From contig NZ_CP054587.1 of NCBI RefSeq assembly GCF_002025255.2, positions 2,418,001-2,482,000 on the forward strand: a DNA stretch of 64,000 nt. The letters run 5' to 3'. Below, in pieces: positions 24,561 through 33,895 of the stretch. Each line of letters opens with the position of its first letter. Positions within the stretch are counted from its first letter, which is position 1. Both the position numbers and the translations under genes were made by a program. This stretch comes from Halolamina sp. CBA1230 (GTDB taxonomy: Archaea; Halobacteriota; Halobacteria; Halobacteriales; Haloferacaceae). The notes beneath the pieces are model-generated. The model had not been told where the DNA came from. It ran no database searches and was given only the letters and a program-made list of their open reading frames with translations.

Positions 24561-25292
24561 CTACGACCGCTCCCGAACCGCCGCGAGCAGGTCGACCAGC
24601 GCCGCCGTCGCCAGCTCTTTCAGCTCGGCTCCGCGCTCGGCGTCACCCTCTCCCGGGTCGCCGACCACGCCGTTCTCCGTGAACTCGTCGCTGTCGACCG
24701 CGAGGTTCACCCCCGATACCCAGTCACCCCAGCGTTCGCTCCCACCCTCGCGGGCCTCGCCGACGCGGTCCTCGCGGACGAGCTCGGGGTGTTCGTGCCG
24801 GAGGAACGCGGTCTCTAGCGGGCCGGCGTGACCCATGTCGCTGCTGTGCTCGTCGACCGCCTCGAACCAGGTGAACGGTGCGACGCGGGCCACCTCGTCC
24901 CGGGTGAGGCGCGCCGTGACCTCCCGGAGCGCGTCGACGTTCCCGCCGTGGCCGTTGACCAGCACGACCGCGTCCGGACCGTCGCCGGCGGCGAGGCTCT
25001 CGACGGTCTCGCGGACGTACGCGCGGAACGTGTCCGGTGACACCCAGAGCGTGCCGTCGAACGCACGGTGTTCCTCGCTGATCCCGACCGGCACCGTGGG
25101 TGCGACGAGCACCGGGTCGCCCGACTCTCGCTCGTAGGCGTCGGCGCCGGCGTCAGCGACGGCCTCGGCGGTGAACGCGTCGGTCCCCAGCGGCGCGTGC
25201 GGGCCGTGGCCCTCCGTCGATCCGACAGGGAGGACGGCGATGTCGGCGTCGGCGTCGCGAACGTCGGTCCACGTGGCGTCGGCGAGGCGCAT
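24561..25292 (-). CDS. Creatininase-family hydrolase (ArfB-like)
   Basis: 243 residues from the ATG at 25292. Metal-binding motifs of the family are present: LPVGSTEGHGPHAPLGTDAF (Glu, His, Asp ligands) and VLVNGHGGN. In archaea members include ArfB, the formamide hydrolase in F420 and riboflavin synthesis. Others act on creatinine or on mycofactocin. ArfB is a reasonable guess for a haloarchaeon, but substrate residues cannot be judged here. Confidence 0.82.
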   Translation of the reverse strand: MRLADATWTDVRDADADIAVLPVGSTEGHGPHAPLGTDAFTAEAVADAGADAYERESGDPVLVAPTVPVGISEEHRAFDGTLWVSPDTFRAYVRETVESLAAGDGPDAVVLVNGHGGNVDALREVTARLTRDEVARVAPFTWFEAVDEHSSDMGHAGPLETAFLRHEHPELVREDRVGEAREGGSERWGDWVSGVNLAVDSDEFTENGVVGDPGEGDAERGAELKELATAALVDLLAAVRERS

Positions 25293-25333
25293 ACCCGTTT
25301 CTGGGGTGGGTGGCGCTTGTAGGCTGTGGTCGG

Positions 25334-25903
25334 TTAGAACGCGTTGAAGATCGCGACGCCGCCGAGGGTCACTAACAGCCGCCCGACGCTCCCGATGAAC
25401 GTCGCCAGCGCGAACCGGTAGTAGTCCTCCTCGAGCACCGAGAACGCGTATATCGAGAGCGTGTCCGGGAACGTCGGCACACAGAGCGCGAGCGCCAGCC
25501 CGCCGTAGCCGTACTTCTGGGCGAGCACGACCACCTTCTTCTCGGACCACTCCACCACGTCGAACCGCGACCGCCGCAGCGCGCGGGTCACGGGGCCGGA
25601 CTCCTTAGCCTCCTGGCCGATGTGGAACGCGAACACCGAGCCGGCGGCTTTGCCGATCCCGGAGACGAGGATGATGAGCGCCAACTGGACCGTCTCGCCG
25701 ACCCCCAGGTCGAGCGGCGCGAACAGGACGATCTCGCTCACACCCGGGAGCGCGAACGCGATCAGGAACGAGTAGACGAAAATGGCGAGGAGGCCGACCC
25801 AGCCAGTCGCCGTCTCGACCAGCTGGGCGAACGGTCCCGCACCGGTTGCGCCGTGCTGGAGGAGCGCCGTAACGAACGGGTCGAGACCGGGGACCGGCAG
25901 CAC
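25334..25903 (-). CDS. VTT/SNARE-associated (YqaA-like) membrane protein
   Basis: 189 residues with four to five hydrophobic helices. VYSFLIAFALPGVSEIVLFAPL, the central GKAAGSVFAFHIGQEA and CVPTFPDTLSIYAF follow the DedA/VTT pattern (re-entrant loops with Gly/Pro) in the short YqaA form. Family members scramble or flip lipids; the role here is unknown. Downstream in the same direction as DUF502. Confidence 0.82.
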   Translation of the reverse strand: MLPVPGLDPFVTALLQHGATGAGPFAQLVETATGWVGLLAIFVYSFLIAFALPGVSEIVLFAPLDLGVGETVQLALIILVSGIGKAAGSVFAFHIGQEAKESGPVTRALRRSRFDVVEWSEKKVVVLAQKYGYGGLALALCVPTFPDTLSIYAFSVLEEDYYRFALATFIGSVGRLLVTLGGVAIFNAF

Positions 25904-25945
25904 GGTTGCTCATCCTCCCCGGGACGACCTAAGTCTTCAGGTTTG

Positions 25946-26596
25946 TCACTGCTCCTCGTCGTCGCCGGCGAGGGCGTCGGTCACGGGGATCTCCGTCTCG
26001 TTCGACTCGCCGAACCCCGCCGAGAGCACGCGCGTCAGTGCTTCTTCGACGCTCTCGTCGGTCTCCTCGTAGTCGTCCGGCTCGACCTCGACGACGAACC
26101 CCGTGGTGATGTTCGGCGCCGTCGGCATGAACAGCACGTCCCGACCGTCCGCGGTTTTCTGTCCCGTCTTGAACGCGGTCATCCGCATCCCGTTCCAGGG
26201 CTCCAGCTTCACGGGTTTCTGGAGTTCGCTCGCGCCCGAGACGGCGGTCTCGACCGCCAGCTTCGAGGCGTTGTACAGCACGCGAACGCCGGGAACACGG
26301 TTCACGATGTCGTCGAACAGCCCCTCGGCGATCCGGCCCATCTGGGTGCGCATCAGGTAGCCGGCCGCGAGCGTCACGGAGAGGAACAGCCCAAGCGTCA
26401 GCCCCAGTTCCAGCGCCATCGCCGCCGCCTCGACGGTGATCGGCGACGGCACCAGCCCGGGCGGGATGCGGTCGGGCGGGACGTTCAACGGCAGGCCGAG
26501 CAGGTGGCCGATCAGCCAATCCAGCACGAACAGCAACACCAGCACGGGGAGGACGACGATCAGGCCGCTGGCGAAATCACGCTTCCACCGAGTCAT
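25946..26596 (-). CDS. DUF502 membrane protein
   Basis: 216 residues. Two N-terminal transmembrane helices (about 10-30 and 60-82) are followed by VPGVRVLYNASKLAVETAV and VLFMPTAPNITTGFVVEVEPDDY, the DUF502 signatures. A charged C-terminal tail of about 40 residues is probably cytosolic. Function unknown in all domains. Single gene upstream of the VTT gene, 42 bases apart. Confidence 0.88.
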   Translation of the reverse strand: MTRWKRDFASGLIVVLPVLVLLFVLDWLIGHLLGLPLNVPPDRIPPGLVPSPITVEAAAMALELGLTLGLFLSVTLAAGYLMRTQMGRIAEGLFDDIVNRVPGVRVLYNASKLAVETAVSGASELQKPVKLEPWNGMRMTAFKTGQKTADGRDVLFMPTAPNITTGFVVEVEPDDYEETDESVEEALTRVLSAGFGESNETEIPVTDALAGDDEEQ

Positions 26597-26678
26597 TCGT
26601 CCGAACGTGCCGGCCCGAGAAGTAAAGCCGTACCGCTCCGTCCGCTCCCCGCCACGATCGCGGTTCGCGGTTACCCGT

Positions 26679-27518
26679 TCACCCGCTCACGATTGCCCGC
26701 AGCGCGAACAGCGCGTTCTCCTTGCGCTCGCGCAGGCGGCGCCAGAAGTACGAGAGCCACTTCTCGCCGTACGGCGCGTACTGCCACACCTCCTCGCCCT
26801 CGGCGGCGAGCTCGCGCTGTGCGTCCCCGCGGACCCCCATCAGCATCTGCACCTCGAACTCCCGACCGTACTCCTCGCGCAGCTCCTTGGCGTAGTCGAT
26901 CATCTCCGGGTCGTGGCTGCCGACCGCGATCCCGCCGTCGTACTCCGCGAACAGCGTCTCCAGGTCCTCGCGGTAGCGCTCGTTCACCTTCGACTTCTCC
27001 TTGTACGCGATCGACTCCGGCTCGTCGTAGGCCCCCTTCACCAGCCGGATCTTCCCGGGCACGTCCGCCAGCCGTTCGAGATCGTCGCTCGTGCGCCGGA
27101 GGTTCGACTGGACACACTGGCCGACGCCGCCGTCGAACTCACGGGCGAACTCCTCGAAGGCGTCGAGGGTGACGTCGGTGGTGTCGGCGTCCTCCATGTC
27201 ACACCAGACGAACACGCCGGCGTCCTGTGCGGCCTCGACGACCGATCGGTAGTTCGACTCGAACACGTCGTCGCCGATGTCGATGCCCAGCTGTGAGGGT
27301 TTGACCGAGATGCAGGCGTCGACGTCGCTGTCGGCGATATCGCGCACCAGCGCCCGGTAGGCTCTCGTGTCCGCGGCCGCGTTCTCGGGCTCCTCGTAAT
27401 GCTCGCCGAGGAGGTTCAGAATGACGCGCACGCCGTCGTCGTTCATCCGCGCGGCGTGATCGAGCGCGGCCGCCGGGCTCTCGCCCGCGACGAAGTTGCT
27501 GGCGATCGGAGGTATCAC
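26679..27518 (-). CDS. Proline dehydrogenase (ProDH/PutA family)
   Basis: 279 residues, FAD-binding TIM barrel. VWCDMEDADTTDVTL, LVKGAYDEPESIAYKEKSKVNERY and the C-terminal YFWRRLRER (arginines binding the proline carboxylate) are characteristic of monofunctional proline dehydrogenases. It oxidises proline to pyrroline-5-carboxylate, feeding electrons to the quinone pool. It lies downstream of pcc1 with a 24-base gap and may be read from the same transcript. Confidence 0.92.
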   Translation of the reverse strand: MIPPIASNFVAGESPAAALDHAARMNDDGVRVILNLLGEHYEEPENAAADTRAYRALVRDIADSDVDACISVKPSQLGIDIGDDVFESNYRSVVEAAQDAGVFVWCDMEDADTTDVTLDAFEEFAREFDGGVGQCVQSNLRRTSDDLERLADVPGKIRLVKGAYDEPESIAYKEKSKVNERYREDLETLFAEYDGGIAVGSHDPEMIDYAKELREEYGREFEVQMLMGVRGDAQRELAAEGEEVWQYAPYGEKWLSYFWRRLRERKENALFALRAIVSG

Positions 27519-27542
27519 ACCCGTACGGTTCCCGGGGGGAGC

Positions 27543-27800
27543 CTAAAACCGTTGGGCTCCGACCGCAGTCACCCGTTCCGCGACCGTCAACAGCCGGCTC
27601 CAGCTGGTCGTCCCGGCCCGGAGCGCGGTCAGATCCGTGGCTTCGACGGTCACCTCGACGGTGTCCGCCTCCCGGGCGACGCGCGCGCTGGCTCGATCGT
27701 CGTCGACGCCGCCGACTTCGGGGTCGAGACTGGCGAAGACGCGTCTGGCGCGGTCGGTGGAGCCGTACGAGACAGAGAGGGTCGCGGTGTGTGCCGTCAC
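27543..27800 (-). CDS. pcc1: KEOPS complex subunit Pcc1
   Basis: 85 residues from a GTG that overlaps the rpoP stop (GTGA). The alpha/beta pattern and length are those of Pcc1, the dimerising platform of KEOPS, which makes the universal t6A37 modification on ANN-decoding tRNAs. Clustering eL43-rpoP-pcc1 is conserved in archaea and supports the call for this weakly conserved protein. Confidence 0.85.
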   Translation of the reverse strand: MTAHTATLSVSYGSTDRARRVFASLDPEVGGVDDDRASARVAREADTVEVTVEATDLTALRAGTTSWSRLLTVAERVTAVGAQRF

Positions 27801-27931
27801 TTCACGTTGACTTCCTTCACGTCGCCGCCGCGCTCCTTCAGCAGGACGCGGTGGCCACAGTAGGGACAGCGCACGCCGCCGTACTCGTCGAGTTCGACGT
27901 CGCGCTTACAGCGGGAGCACTTGTAGCTCAT
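27797..27931 (-). CDS. rpoP: RNA polymerase subunit P (Rpo12)
   Basis: 44 residues: [29 protein letters not shown]. All four zinc cysteines (5, 8, 22, 25) are present. The subunit bridges Rpo3 and Rpo2 during polymerase assembly. It was too short for a normal length cut-off but is unmistakable. It starts 3 bases after the eL43 stop and overlaps pcc1 by four bases, so the three are one operon. Confidence 0.97.
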   Translation of the reverse strand: MSYKCSRCKRDVELDEYGGVRCPYCGHRVLLKERGGDVKEVNVK

Positions 27932-27934
27932 TCG

Positions 27935-28204
27935 TTACTCGCTGTCTTCGGAGAGTGCTGCGCGGATGGAGCGCTTCGCCGAGCGTCCGCCGGGAGTCTC
28001 CGGACGGTACGCGCCGCCGGTGAACGTCTCGCCAGTCTCCTCGTTCTTCCAGATGCCGGTGCCGATACGCTTCACGGAGTCGCCGTCGACGGTGGCGTTC
28101 TCCATCGCGTCCTCGATCTCCGAGACGCGTCGCCGGGAGACCCGCCCATAGCGCGCGCCGAAGCGACCGGCGCTGCCGGCGGATCGGGACTTGTTCTCAG
28201 CCAT
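27935..28204 (-). CDS. rpl37ae: Ribosomal protein eL43 (L37Ae), zinc-finger-less
   Basis: 89 residues from the ATG at 28204. The N-terminal RNA-binding part ([20 protein letters not shown]) and the C-terminal [12 protein letters not shown]...RSIRAAL are intact. The usual CxxC-x14-CxxC zinc ribbon is replaced by [25 protein letters not shown]... without any cysteine, in a segment a few residues shorter. Fold integrity must rest on other contacts. First gene of the eL43-rpoP-pcc1 cluster. Confidence 0.95.
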   Translation of the reverse strand: MAENKSRSAGSAGRFGARYGRVSRRRVSEIEDAMENATVDGDSVKRIGTGIWKNEETGETFTGGAYRPETPGGRSAKRSIRAALSEDSE

Positions 28205-28260
28205 AGTGCACGGGAGTAGCTCCAGTACGCACAAAAACCCTGCGAGTCGCGCCGTCCGCG

Positions 28261-29013
28261 TCAGTCGTCCTGATACCCCGCCTCGACCAGCGCCTCGTTG
28301 AGCGCGTCGCGCACGCGCTCGCCGGTCTCGCGGTCCATCGCCGTCGTCACGACGCGGTTCTCCTGGACGCTGGAGCCGTCACGGATCAGCAGGCGGACGT
28401 TGCCGCTCTCGCCGGCGCGGGTCGCCTTCGCCCGGACGCCGCCGCGGCTCCCGCCACCGCCGGCCTCGATCGGGCCCGGGATCAGCTTCTTCACGTTCGG
28501 GTGGGAGGCGACGGTGTTCACCACGTCGCGACCGTCGCGGCCGCCGATGAGGGTGGAGTGGGAGCCGCCGAGCTTCTCCGCCGGCGGCGTCTCGACCACC
28601 TCCAGCGACCGCTCGCCGCGCTGGCTCCGCACCCGCTCGACGGGGTCGTCGTCCGGCACGCGGTAGAACCGGTGGTGGAGCTGGGCGCGACACTCCCGCA
28701 GCGGTTCACGCGCGCCGGCAGCGTACACCTCCTCGGGGCGCTTGCGCCGGATCTCGTCGGCGACTTTCCCGGCGAAGTTGCGGAGTTCGACCACTCGCGC
28801 CTCGGGGTCCTCCTCGGGGACGGTCGTGATCGTCGTCTCGCCGACGACCTCCGGCGCCTCCTCGTCGGCGTGCTCGGGCGGATCGCGGAGGAACGTGAGC
28901 GTCGCGCGTTCGCGGTCGAACTCGACGACGACAGCGTCGCAGTTGGCGGTGTCACAGGCCAGACAGTAGTCGCCCGGCCGGTCGAGTTCGGTGCCACACC
29001 GCCGACAGTCCAT
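28261..29013 (-). CDS. DUF2103 family protein with N-terminal zinc ribbon
   Basis: 250 residues. [20 protein letters not shown] forms a zinc ribbon, and [40 protein letters not shown] is the DUF2103 core, a basic region with possible nucleic-acid contact. Residues 205-250 form another alpha/beta segment. Function unknown; the location just upstream of eL43 and rpoP suggests a link to RNA or ribosomes. The IS6 element starts 53 bases upstream of its ATG. Confidence 0.87.
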   Translation of the reverse strand: MDCRRCGTELDRPGDYCLACDTANCDAVVVEFDRERATLTFLRDPPEHADEEAPEVVGETTITTVPEEDPEARVVELRNFAGKVADEIRRKRPEEVYAAGAREPLRECRAQLHHRFYRVPDDDPVERVRSQRGERSLEVVETPPAEKLGGSHSTLIGGRDGRDVVNTVASHPNVKKLIPGPIEAGGGGSRGGVRAKATRAGESGNVRLLIRDGSSVQENRVVTTAMDRETGERVRDALNEALVEAGYQDD

Positions 29014-29065
29014 GGTGGAGGGAGACGGTTAGCCCGGAAAAGCGGAGCGTTTGCGCCCGGTGGCG

Positions 29066-29754
29066 GTGTTCAGATAAGGATGAAGAGTGAGGCGGAACGA
29101 TTTTCAGCTGGTCTATGGCAGAAACCGCCCGCCTCATCGGAGGTAGCGACTGCTTCGAGTTAGATTTTCTGGAGCGGGAGGCGACACCCGAGTCCGCGAT
29201 GAAGCTGGGTATCCGGCTCCATCTAGCTGGACTATCACTTTCGGATACCATCTCGGTTCTCGATAGGTTGGGTGTCGAACGGTGTCGCACGACCGTTCAC
29301 AACTGGGTGCAGAAGGCCGATCTACAGCCCCTCGACGATGCGAACCCGGATCACGTCGCGGTTGACGAAACCGTGATCCAACTCAACAACGAGCAGTTCT
29401 GGCTGTACGCTGCTGTCGATCCCGACTCAAACCGAATGTTACACGTCAAGCTCTCTCCGACGAGAAACCAAGCGGTTACCGAGATGTTCCTCGCCGAACT
29501 CCGTGACAAACATCTCGTTGATGACGCACTCTTTCTCGTCGATTCTGCAGCTTGGTTGAAAACTGCACTCCATCGACACGGCCTCGATTACAGATACGAG
29601 AAACACGGTAATCGGAACAGTGTCGAACGTGTCTTCCGAGAACTAAAACGCCGAACCAACCAGTTCTCAAACTGTTTCAGTCACGCCGAAGCAGACACCG
29701 TCGAAAATTGGCTTCAAGCGTTCGCCTTCGCATGGAACCAGCTTATCTGAACAC
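29066..29754. mobile_element. IS6-family insertion sequence (complete)
   Basis: 689 bp bounded by perfect 13-bp inverted repeats GTGTTCAGATAAG (29066-29078) and CTTATCTGAACAC (29742-29754). It contains a single transposase gene whose stop codon lies inside the right repeat. Length, one-gene design and transposase type fit haloarchaeal IS6 elements. Expected 8-bp target duplication is not visible: the left flank is CGGTGGCG, the right flank TACCGCGC. The lower G+C and AT-rich ends stand out from the neighbourhood. Confidence 0.9.
29115..29750 (+). CDS. IS6-family transposase
   Basis: 211 residues. An N-terminal helix-turn-helix-like region (LAGLSLSDTISVLDRLGVERCRTTVHNWV) is followed by a DDE catalytic domain: Asp in VAVDETVIQL, Asp in FLVDSAAW and Glu in NRNSVERVFRELKRRTNQF. 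That is the usual IS6/IS240 arrangement and full length, so it is probably active. Codon usage and G+C differ from neighbours. Confidence 0.93.
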   Translation: MAETARLIGGSDCFELDFLEREATPESAMKLGIRLHLAGLSLSDTISVLDRLGVERCRTTVHNWVQKADLQPLDDANPDHVAVDETVIQLNNEQFWLYAAVDPDSNRMLHVKLSPTRNQAVTEMFLAELRDKHLVDDALFLVDSAAWLKTALHRHGLDYRYEKHGNRNSVERVFRELKRRTNQFSNCFSHAEADTVENWLQAFAFAWNQLI

Positions 29755-29807
29755 TACCGCGCCCGGTCGGGGCAACGTTCAACAGCCTCCTCGCTGAACG
29801 AACCCCC

Positions 29808-31241
29808 GTGTCCCGCCGTGCCCTCCCCGCGCTCGTGGTTCTGCTCGCCCTCTCGGCAACCCTCACGCTCGCCGCGCCAGCGCTCGCTGCCCCGCCGCCC
29901 GAGCCGGTCTGTACGAACTGCGAGCCTGCCTACGAGCGAGCAACGGACCGCGCCGGCGTCGACGCGACCGTCAGCCGGAGCGCGGCGGTCGTCTCGCTCG
30001 GCGAGGACGGGAACGCGACGTGGCGCGTTGGCCTCGTCCTCGACGGCCCCGACGCCGAGGAACTGGCGCGGAACGACAGTCTGCACCGGCGGATCGCGAC
30101 CGAAGCGGTCGGCGAGGAGTTCGTCGGAGCCGGCCCCGGACGCGGGCTGAACCGGTCCGGTGGGAGCGGCGGTCCGCGGTTCCCCGACGCCGAACACGTC
30201 CGCTACTATCGGTTCCGCGATTCCGAGTTCGCTCGCGGTACGGTCGGTGGAGCGGTCGTCGTCACGAAGTTCCGGGCGGACCTCCAGGGGGAGAACTACG
30301 CTGGACTCGGCGTCGACAGGCTGTCGGTCCACTCCTTCCTCGACGTGACACACGCGCCGCCGGGTGTCGACACCGTGGACGGCCTCGGGGGGAGTGGGTT
30401 CACGCTCACCGAGCGCCAGCCCGGGCTGGCGACGTTCGACCCCGTCACCGGCGTCGCCGGCCACGCGAGCTACGTTCCGAGCCTCCTCGGTCTCGCCGCC
30501 GTGTTGCTGCCAGTCGTCGTCGAGAACGCCGCCATCGTCGTCCTCCCGGCGCTGGCCGTCCACGCAGTCGTAACTGGCGGGCTGTTCGCGCTCCTCGCCG
30601 GGAGCTTCCCCGATCCGGACGACCGCTGGCGACGTGGGGTTGCCGGCCTCCTCGGCGCGACTGCAGGGCTTTTCACCCTCCAGCCGCTGCTCGCCGGTTC
30701 GCTGGGCGCTCCGGCCCTCGGCAGCGCCGAACCGCTACTTCTCGGCCCTGCTGCCGCGTTCGCTGTCGTCGCAGTCGGGCTCGTTCGGCCGTCGCTGGTC
30801 GGCGACGGGTCGCCGAGGCGGCTCGCGGCTCGCGCCCTCGGCGCCGGCGCCGTCGCGGGCGTCGTCGTCGGCACCGTCGCGCCGGGAACGACGGGGTGGA
30901 CGTTCGCCCTCTGGGCGTTCGACCCAACCCCGCCCGGAGCGACCGCGTGGGACGGCCTCGGGTTCACGCTGATGGTCGCCGGGCCGACGCTGGCGCTGCT
31001 CCCCGCCGGCGCCGCGCTCGCGGTGGGGCGCACCCGCGCGGCGCTGGCCGTCGCCCTCGCGGGCGCTGCGCTCGGGTGGGTCGCGTCGCCGGTGCTGTAC
31101 TTCGCACAGACGGGGCTGGTCGTCCCCGGGTTCCTGCTCGGCCTCCCGGCGGTCAGTGCGGTGCTGGTCCTCGGTGCGCCGTTGCTACTTGCGGGCTGGG
31201 TGCTCGGCGAGCAACGGGCGTCGACGCCGGCCGATGCCTGA
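29808..31241 (+). CDS. Membrane protein with secreted N-terminal domain
   Basis: 477 residues from a GTG. A signal peptide (ALPALVVLLALSATLTLAAPALA) leads to an extracytoplasmic domain (about 30-215) with two close cysteines (CTNC), then eight or so transmembrane helices (220-470). I know no family; similar two-part proteins are common in haloarchaea. The IS6 copy ends 54 bases upstream, inside what would be its promoter region. Convergent, 6 bases from truD. Confidence 0.7.
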   Translation: MSRRALPALVVLLALSATLTLAAPALAAPPPEPVCTNCEPAYERATDRAGVDATVSRSAAVVSLGEDGNATWRVGLVLDGPDAEELARNDSLHRRIATEAVGEEFVGAGPGRGLNRSGGSGGPRFPDAEHVRYYRFRDSEFARGTVGGAVVVTKFRADLQGENYAGLGVDRLSVHSFLDVTHAPPGVDTVDGLGGSGFTLTERQPGLATFDPVTGVAGHASYVPSLLGLAAVLLPVVVENAAIVVLPALAVHAVVTGGLFALLAGSFPDPDDRWRRGVAGLLGATAGLFTLQPLLAGSLGAPALGSAEPLLLGPAAAFAVVAVGLVRPSLVGDGSPRRLAARALGAGAVAGVVVGTVAPGTTGWTFALWAFDPTPPGATAWDGLGFTLMVAGPTLALLPAGAALAVGRTRAALAVALAGAALGWVASPVLYFAQTGLVVPGFLLGLPAVSAVLVLGAPLLLAGWVLGEQRASTPADA

Positions 31242-31247
31242 TCGCCT

Positions 31248-32603
31248 CTACAGCTCCATCGGGTCGCTTTTCAGGTACTCCCGGAGCACCGCCGTCGCGT
31301 AGCTCCCGGAGGGGAGCGCGAACGTGAACGTCAGCGGGTCGTGCTCCACGGTCATCGCCGTGTCGACAAGTATCGCGCGCCGGGTGCCGGTCGACTCGAA
31401 GTTCCCGGGCAGGTCGAACATCCCCGGCTCCAGCCCGAGATCGTCGAACACCTCCCGTTCGATCTCGCCCGGCTCCCCCTCGGCGAACTCGGTCTCGGTC
31501 CCGATCAGCGGCGCGGTCACGAACGCTCGCCCGCGCTCGCAGTGCCGGGTGAGCACGTCGACGCGCTCCGCGGTCGCGCGCTGGAGCCGATCCGTATCGG
31601 GCTTCCGGACGGCGTCGACGTCGTTGTCGGTGAAGCAGCAGACGTCGCCCGCCACGGGCTCGTGGAACGGGAGTTCCCGACCGAGCCGTTCGCTCAGGAT
31701 GCGGTTGAACGCGTACGACTGCGCGGCGTTGACGAACAGCCGCTGGAGGTTCGACGGGACGGCTTCGAGCGCGTGGCGCCAGTTCTCGGGCTCACCGTCG
31801 GCGTCCCCGGCGCCACGTTCCTGCAGCCGGTGGAGCATCGACCGCTCGTACCCCAGCTTTCGGGGCATCCGATCGAGGCAGGCTCCCCAGTCGGGGTCGT
31901 CGCTCGCCGCCTGTTCGTCGACGAACTGGCGTGCGTCCCGAGTGTCGTCGGGTTCGGTCTCGAACGCGTTGCCGACGTACGCGAGGACGGCGTCGCGCCA
32001 CTCCCGGCGGACGATCGCTAGTCCGACCTGGTGGGTGACGGGCCGCCGACTGCCGAAGCGCTGGTGGCCGAAGACGTTGGGGACACCGATCCGGTCGCCC
32101 TCCGCGTCGCCCGCGAACGCCCGGAGCTGGCCGGTGATCTCGTCGGCGTTTTCGGGGTTCTCCGGCTCACGGACGACGATCTCGAACGCGTTTCCGGCGA
32201 GGTCGCCGTAGGAGAGGTGTCGGCCTGCACGCCCCACGACCTCGATCTCGACGTCACGGATCTCCGGGAGATCGCCGGGATCGGCGTCGTACACCGAGAA
32301 CAGCTGGGTCGTGACGGCGTGTTTGTCCTTCGTGCCCGCCCAGTCGACACGTTCGCGGGAGATCCCCATCGCGTCGGAGAGCCGGCTCGCGAAGTCGTTG
32401 GTGTCCCATCCCGTCAGCGTCGCGCGGAGCACGAGATACGGGTAGTCGCCGGCGCCGCTCTCGACGGGCTCGGTATCGAACGCTTCCAACTCCCGAACGC
32501 GGAACGCGTCGGGCCGCTCCCGGAGGCGGCCGCCGACGCCGTCGGCGTCGCTGACGTACCACTGGATGCCGACGGTCCGCTCGCGGGGGTGGGCTTCACG
32601 CAT
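31248..32603 (-). CDS. truD: tRNA pseudouridine(13) synthase TruD
   Basis: 451 residues from the ATG at 32603. The catalytic motif GTKDKHA (90-96) carries Asp93. [19 protein letters not shown], further TRUD-domain motifs and the TGTRRA segment near the C terminus are present. The enzyme makes pseudouridine 13 in tRNA (and related sites in archaea). The 90-base ORF extension upstream lacks conserved character. Transcribed in the same direction as pth2, 91 bases apart. Confidence 0.93.
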   Translation of the reverse strand: MREAHPRERTVGIQWYVSDADGVGGRLRERPDAFRVRELEAFDTEPVESGAGDYPYLVLRATLTGWDTNDFASRLSDAMGISRERVDWAGTKDKHAVTTQLFSVYDADPGDLPEIRDVEIEVVGRAGRHLSYGDLAGNAFEIVVREPENPENADEITGQLRAFAGDAEGDRIGVPNVFGHQRFGSRRPVTHQVGLAIVRREWRDAVLAYVGNAFETEPDDTRDARQFVDEQAASDDPDWGACLDRMPRKLGYERSMLHRLQERGAGDADGEPENWRHALEAVPSNLQRLFVNAAQSYAFNRILSERLGRELPFHEPVAGDVCCFTDNDVDAVRKPDTDRLQRATAERVDVLTRHCERGRAFVTAPLIGTETEFAEGEPGEIEREVFDDLGLEPGMFDLPGNFESTGTRRAILVDTAMTVEHDPLTFTFALPSGSYATAVLREYLKSDPMEL

Positions 32604-32694
32604 CGCCCGGGAGTACCCCGGCTCGGTGGTTAACGCTGTCCGTCCCGGCTGGGCGTGGGAGTTCGGCCAGCGAACTGGGCATCGCGCGGCCAAC

Positions 32695-33033
32695 TCAGAA
32701 CAGCGAGAGATCGCCGGTCACGCGGTCGACGATCTCGTCCTCGCCGGGGCCGATCGCGACCGTCGTCGCCGTCCCGGGCTCGAGCTGGGTGTGCCCGGCG
32801 TCGCGGACGACCGCGTTCGGGAGCCCCTCCCGTTCGGCTCGGTGGGCCAGCTCGAACAGCTGATCCTCGCCGCTGCCCTTCAGGACGACCTTCTTCTGCC
32901 CATCGCCCTTCCACGCCTTGCGGGTACGTTCGTCGGCGTCCTCGTACGCCGAGAGCGAGGCGTGGGCTACCTGTGCGGCCAGCTTCCCGGTCCCCATCCC
33001 GATGTCGGTCCGGGCGACGATCGCCTGCTTCAT
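32695..33033 (-). CDS. pth2: Peptidyl-tRNA hydrolase, archaeal type Pth2
   Basis: 112 residues: [26 protein letters not shown] (active-site Lys and Asp region), then [19 protein letters not shown], the Pth2 signature with catalytic Asp and Thr/Gln. It recycles peptidyl-tRNA dropped from ribosomes. It lies upstream of truD, both tRNA-related, so an RNA-maintenance pair is plausible. Confidence 0.95.
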   Translation of the reverse strand: MKQAIVARTDIGMGTGKLAAQVAHASLSAYEDADERTRKAWKGDGQKKVVLKGSGEDQLFELAHRAEREGLPNAVVRDAGHTQLEPGTATTVAIGPGEDEIVDRVTGDLSLF

Positions 33034-33169
33034 ACCCGACCCTCCCACGGCGCGGATGAAAGCGCTTCGGGAGTTCGCCAGCGTCGCCACTGGCCGTCGC
33101 CGTTGCGACTGGACTGCCCGGCCAGCCCTCGGAACGGCGCACGAGTTGGCGAACAGGCAGGCCAACGGC

Positions 33170-33210
33170 CCCCGGAGCGGTGCGCTGCGCTCCCGCTCGT
33201 CGCTCCGGGG
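33170..33210. repeat. Palindrome in the pth2-dcd divergent gap
   Basis: CCCCGGAGCG (33170-33179) and CGCTCCGGGG (33201-33210) form a perfect 10-bp stem. The loop, read on the minus strand, resembles the GAGCGNAGCG loops found behind the tRNAs. The gap 33034-33304 has no gene; GCGTTTAGG near 33271-33279 may be the dcd TATA box. Confidence 0.45.
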
Positions 33211-33304
33211 CAGTTCTCAGAGCACGAGAGGTCTGGTCGCGCTCTCCCTTTTCAACTCTCGGCGGACCGGGGCGTTTAGGCCCCCGCGGCTCTCCCTCTC
33301 CGGT

Positions 33305-33895
33305 ATGATCCTCTCGGACCGCGACATCCTGCGCCGGATGGAGGAGGGCGACCTCGTCGTCGACCCGATCGACGATCTCGACACCCAGCTCCAGCCGGCC
33401 AGCCTCGACCTCCGACTCGGCGAGGAGTTCCTGGAGTTCCAGCGCACGAACATCTCCTGTATCCACCCCAACCGCGAGGCGGAGGTCGGCGACTACGTCC
33501 GCGAGACCACCGTCCCCGAGGGCGAGGAGTTCATCCTCCATCCCGGCGACTTCGTGCTCGGCACGACCAAGGAGCGCGTGGACATCCCGGACGACCTGAT
33601 CGCCACCGTCCAGGGGCGCTCCTCGCTGGGTCGGCTCGCGATCGTGATCCACGCTACTGCGGGCATCGTCGACCCCGGTTACAAGGGACAGATCACGCTC
33701 GAACTCTCGAACCTCGGTACTGCGCCGGTCGCGCTCTCCCCGGGGATGCGGGTCTCACAGCTCATCTTCACCGAACTCTCCTCGGCGGCGGACCGCCCGT
33801 ACGGTGTCGACCGCGACTCGAAGTACCAGAACCAAGAGGGCCCACAGGCGTCCCGCATCGGCGTCGATCCGGAGTTCTCCGGGGAGGGAGAATGA
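33305..33895 (+). CDS. dcd: dCTP deaminase (possibly bifunctional with dUTPase)
   Basis: 196 residues, trimeric dUTPase-like fold. [34 protein letters not shown] holds the conserved Arg-Ser-Ser, catalytic Glu and substrate loops. It deaminates dCTP to dUTP; some archaeal versions also split pyrophosphate to give dUMP. It overlaps the next gene by ATGA, so the two are coupled. Confidence 0.93.
   Translation: MILSDRDILRRMEEGDLVVDPIDDLDTQLQPASLDLRLGEEFLEFQRTNISCIHPNREAEVGDYVRETTVPEGEEFILHPGDFVLGTTKERVDIPDDLIATVQGRSSLGRLAIVIHATAGIVDPGYKGQITLELSNLGTAPVALSPGMRVSQLIFTELSSAADRPYGVDRDSKYQNQEGPQASRIGVDPEFSGEGE

Noticed and set aside
29054-29770. GCGCCCGGT on both IS6 flanks as a target-site duplication
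   Set aside because: The copies are not adjacent to the inverted repeats and the spacing differs on the two sides.
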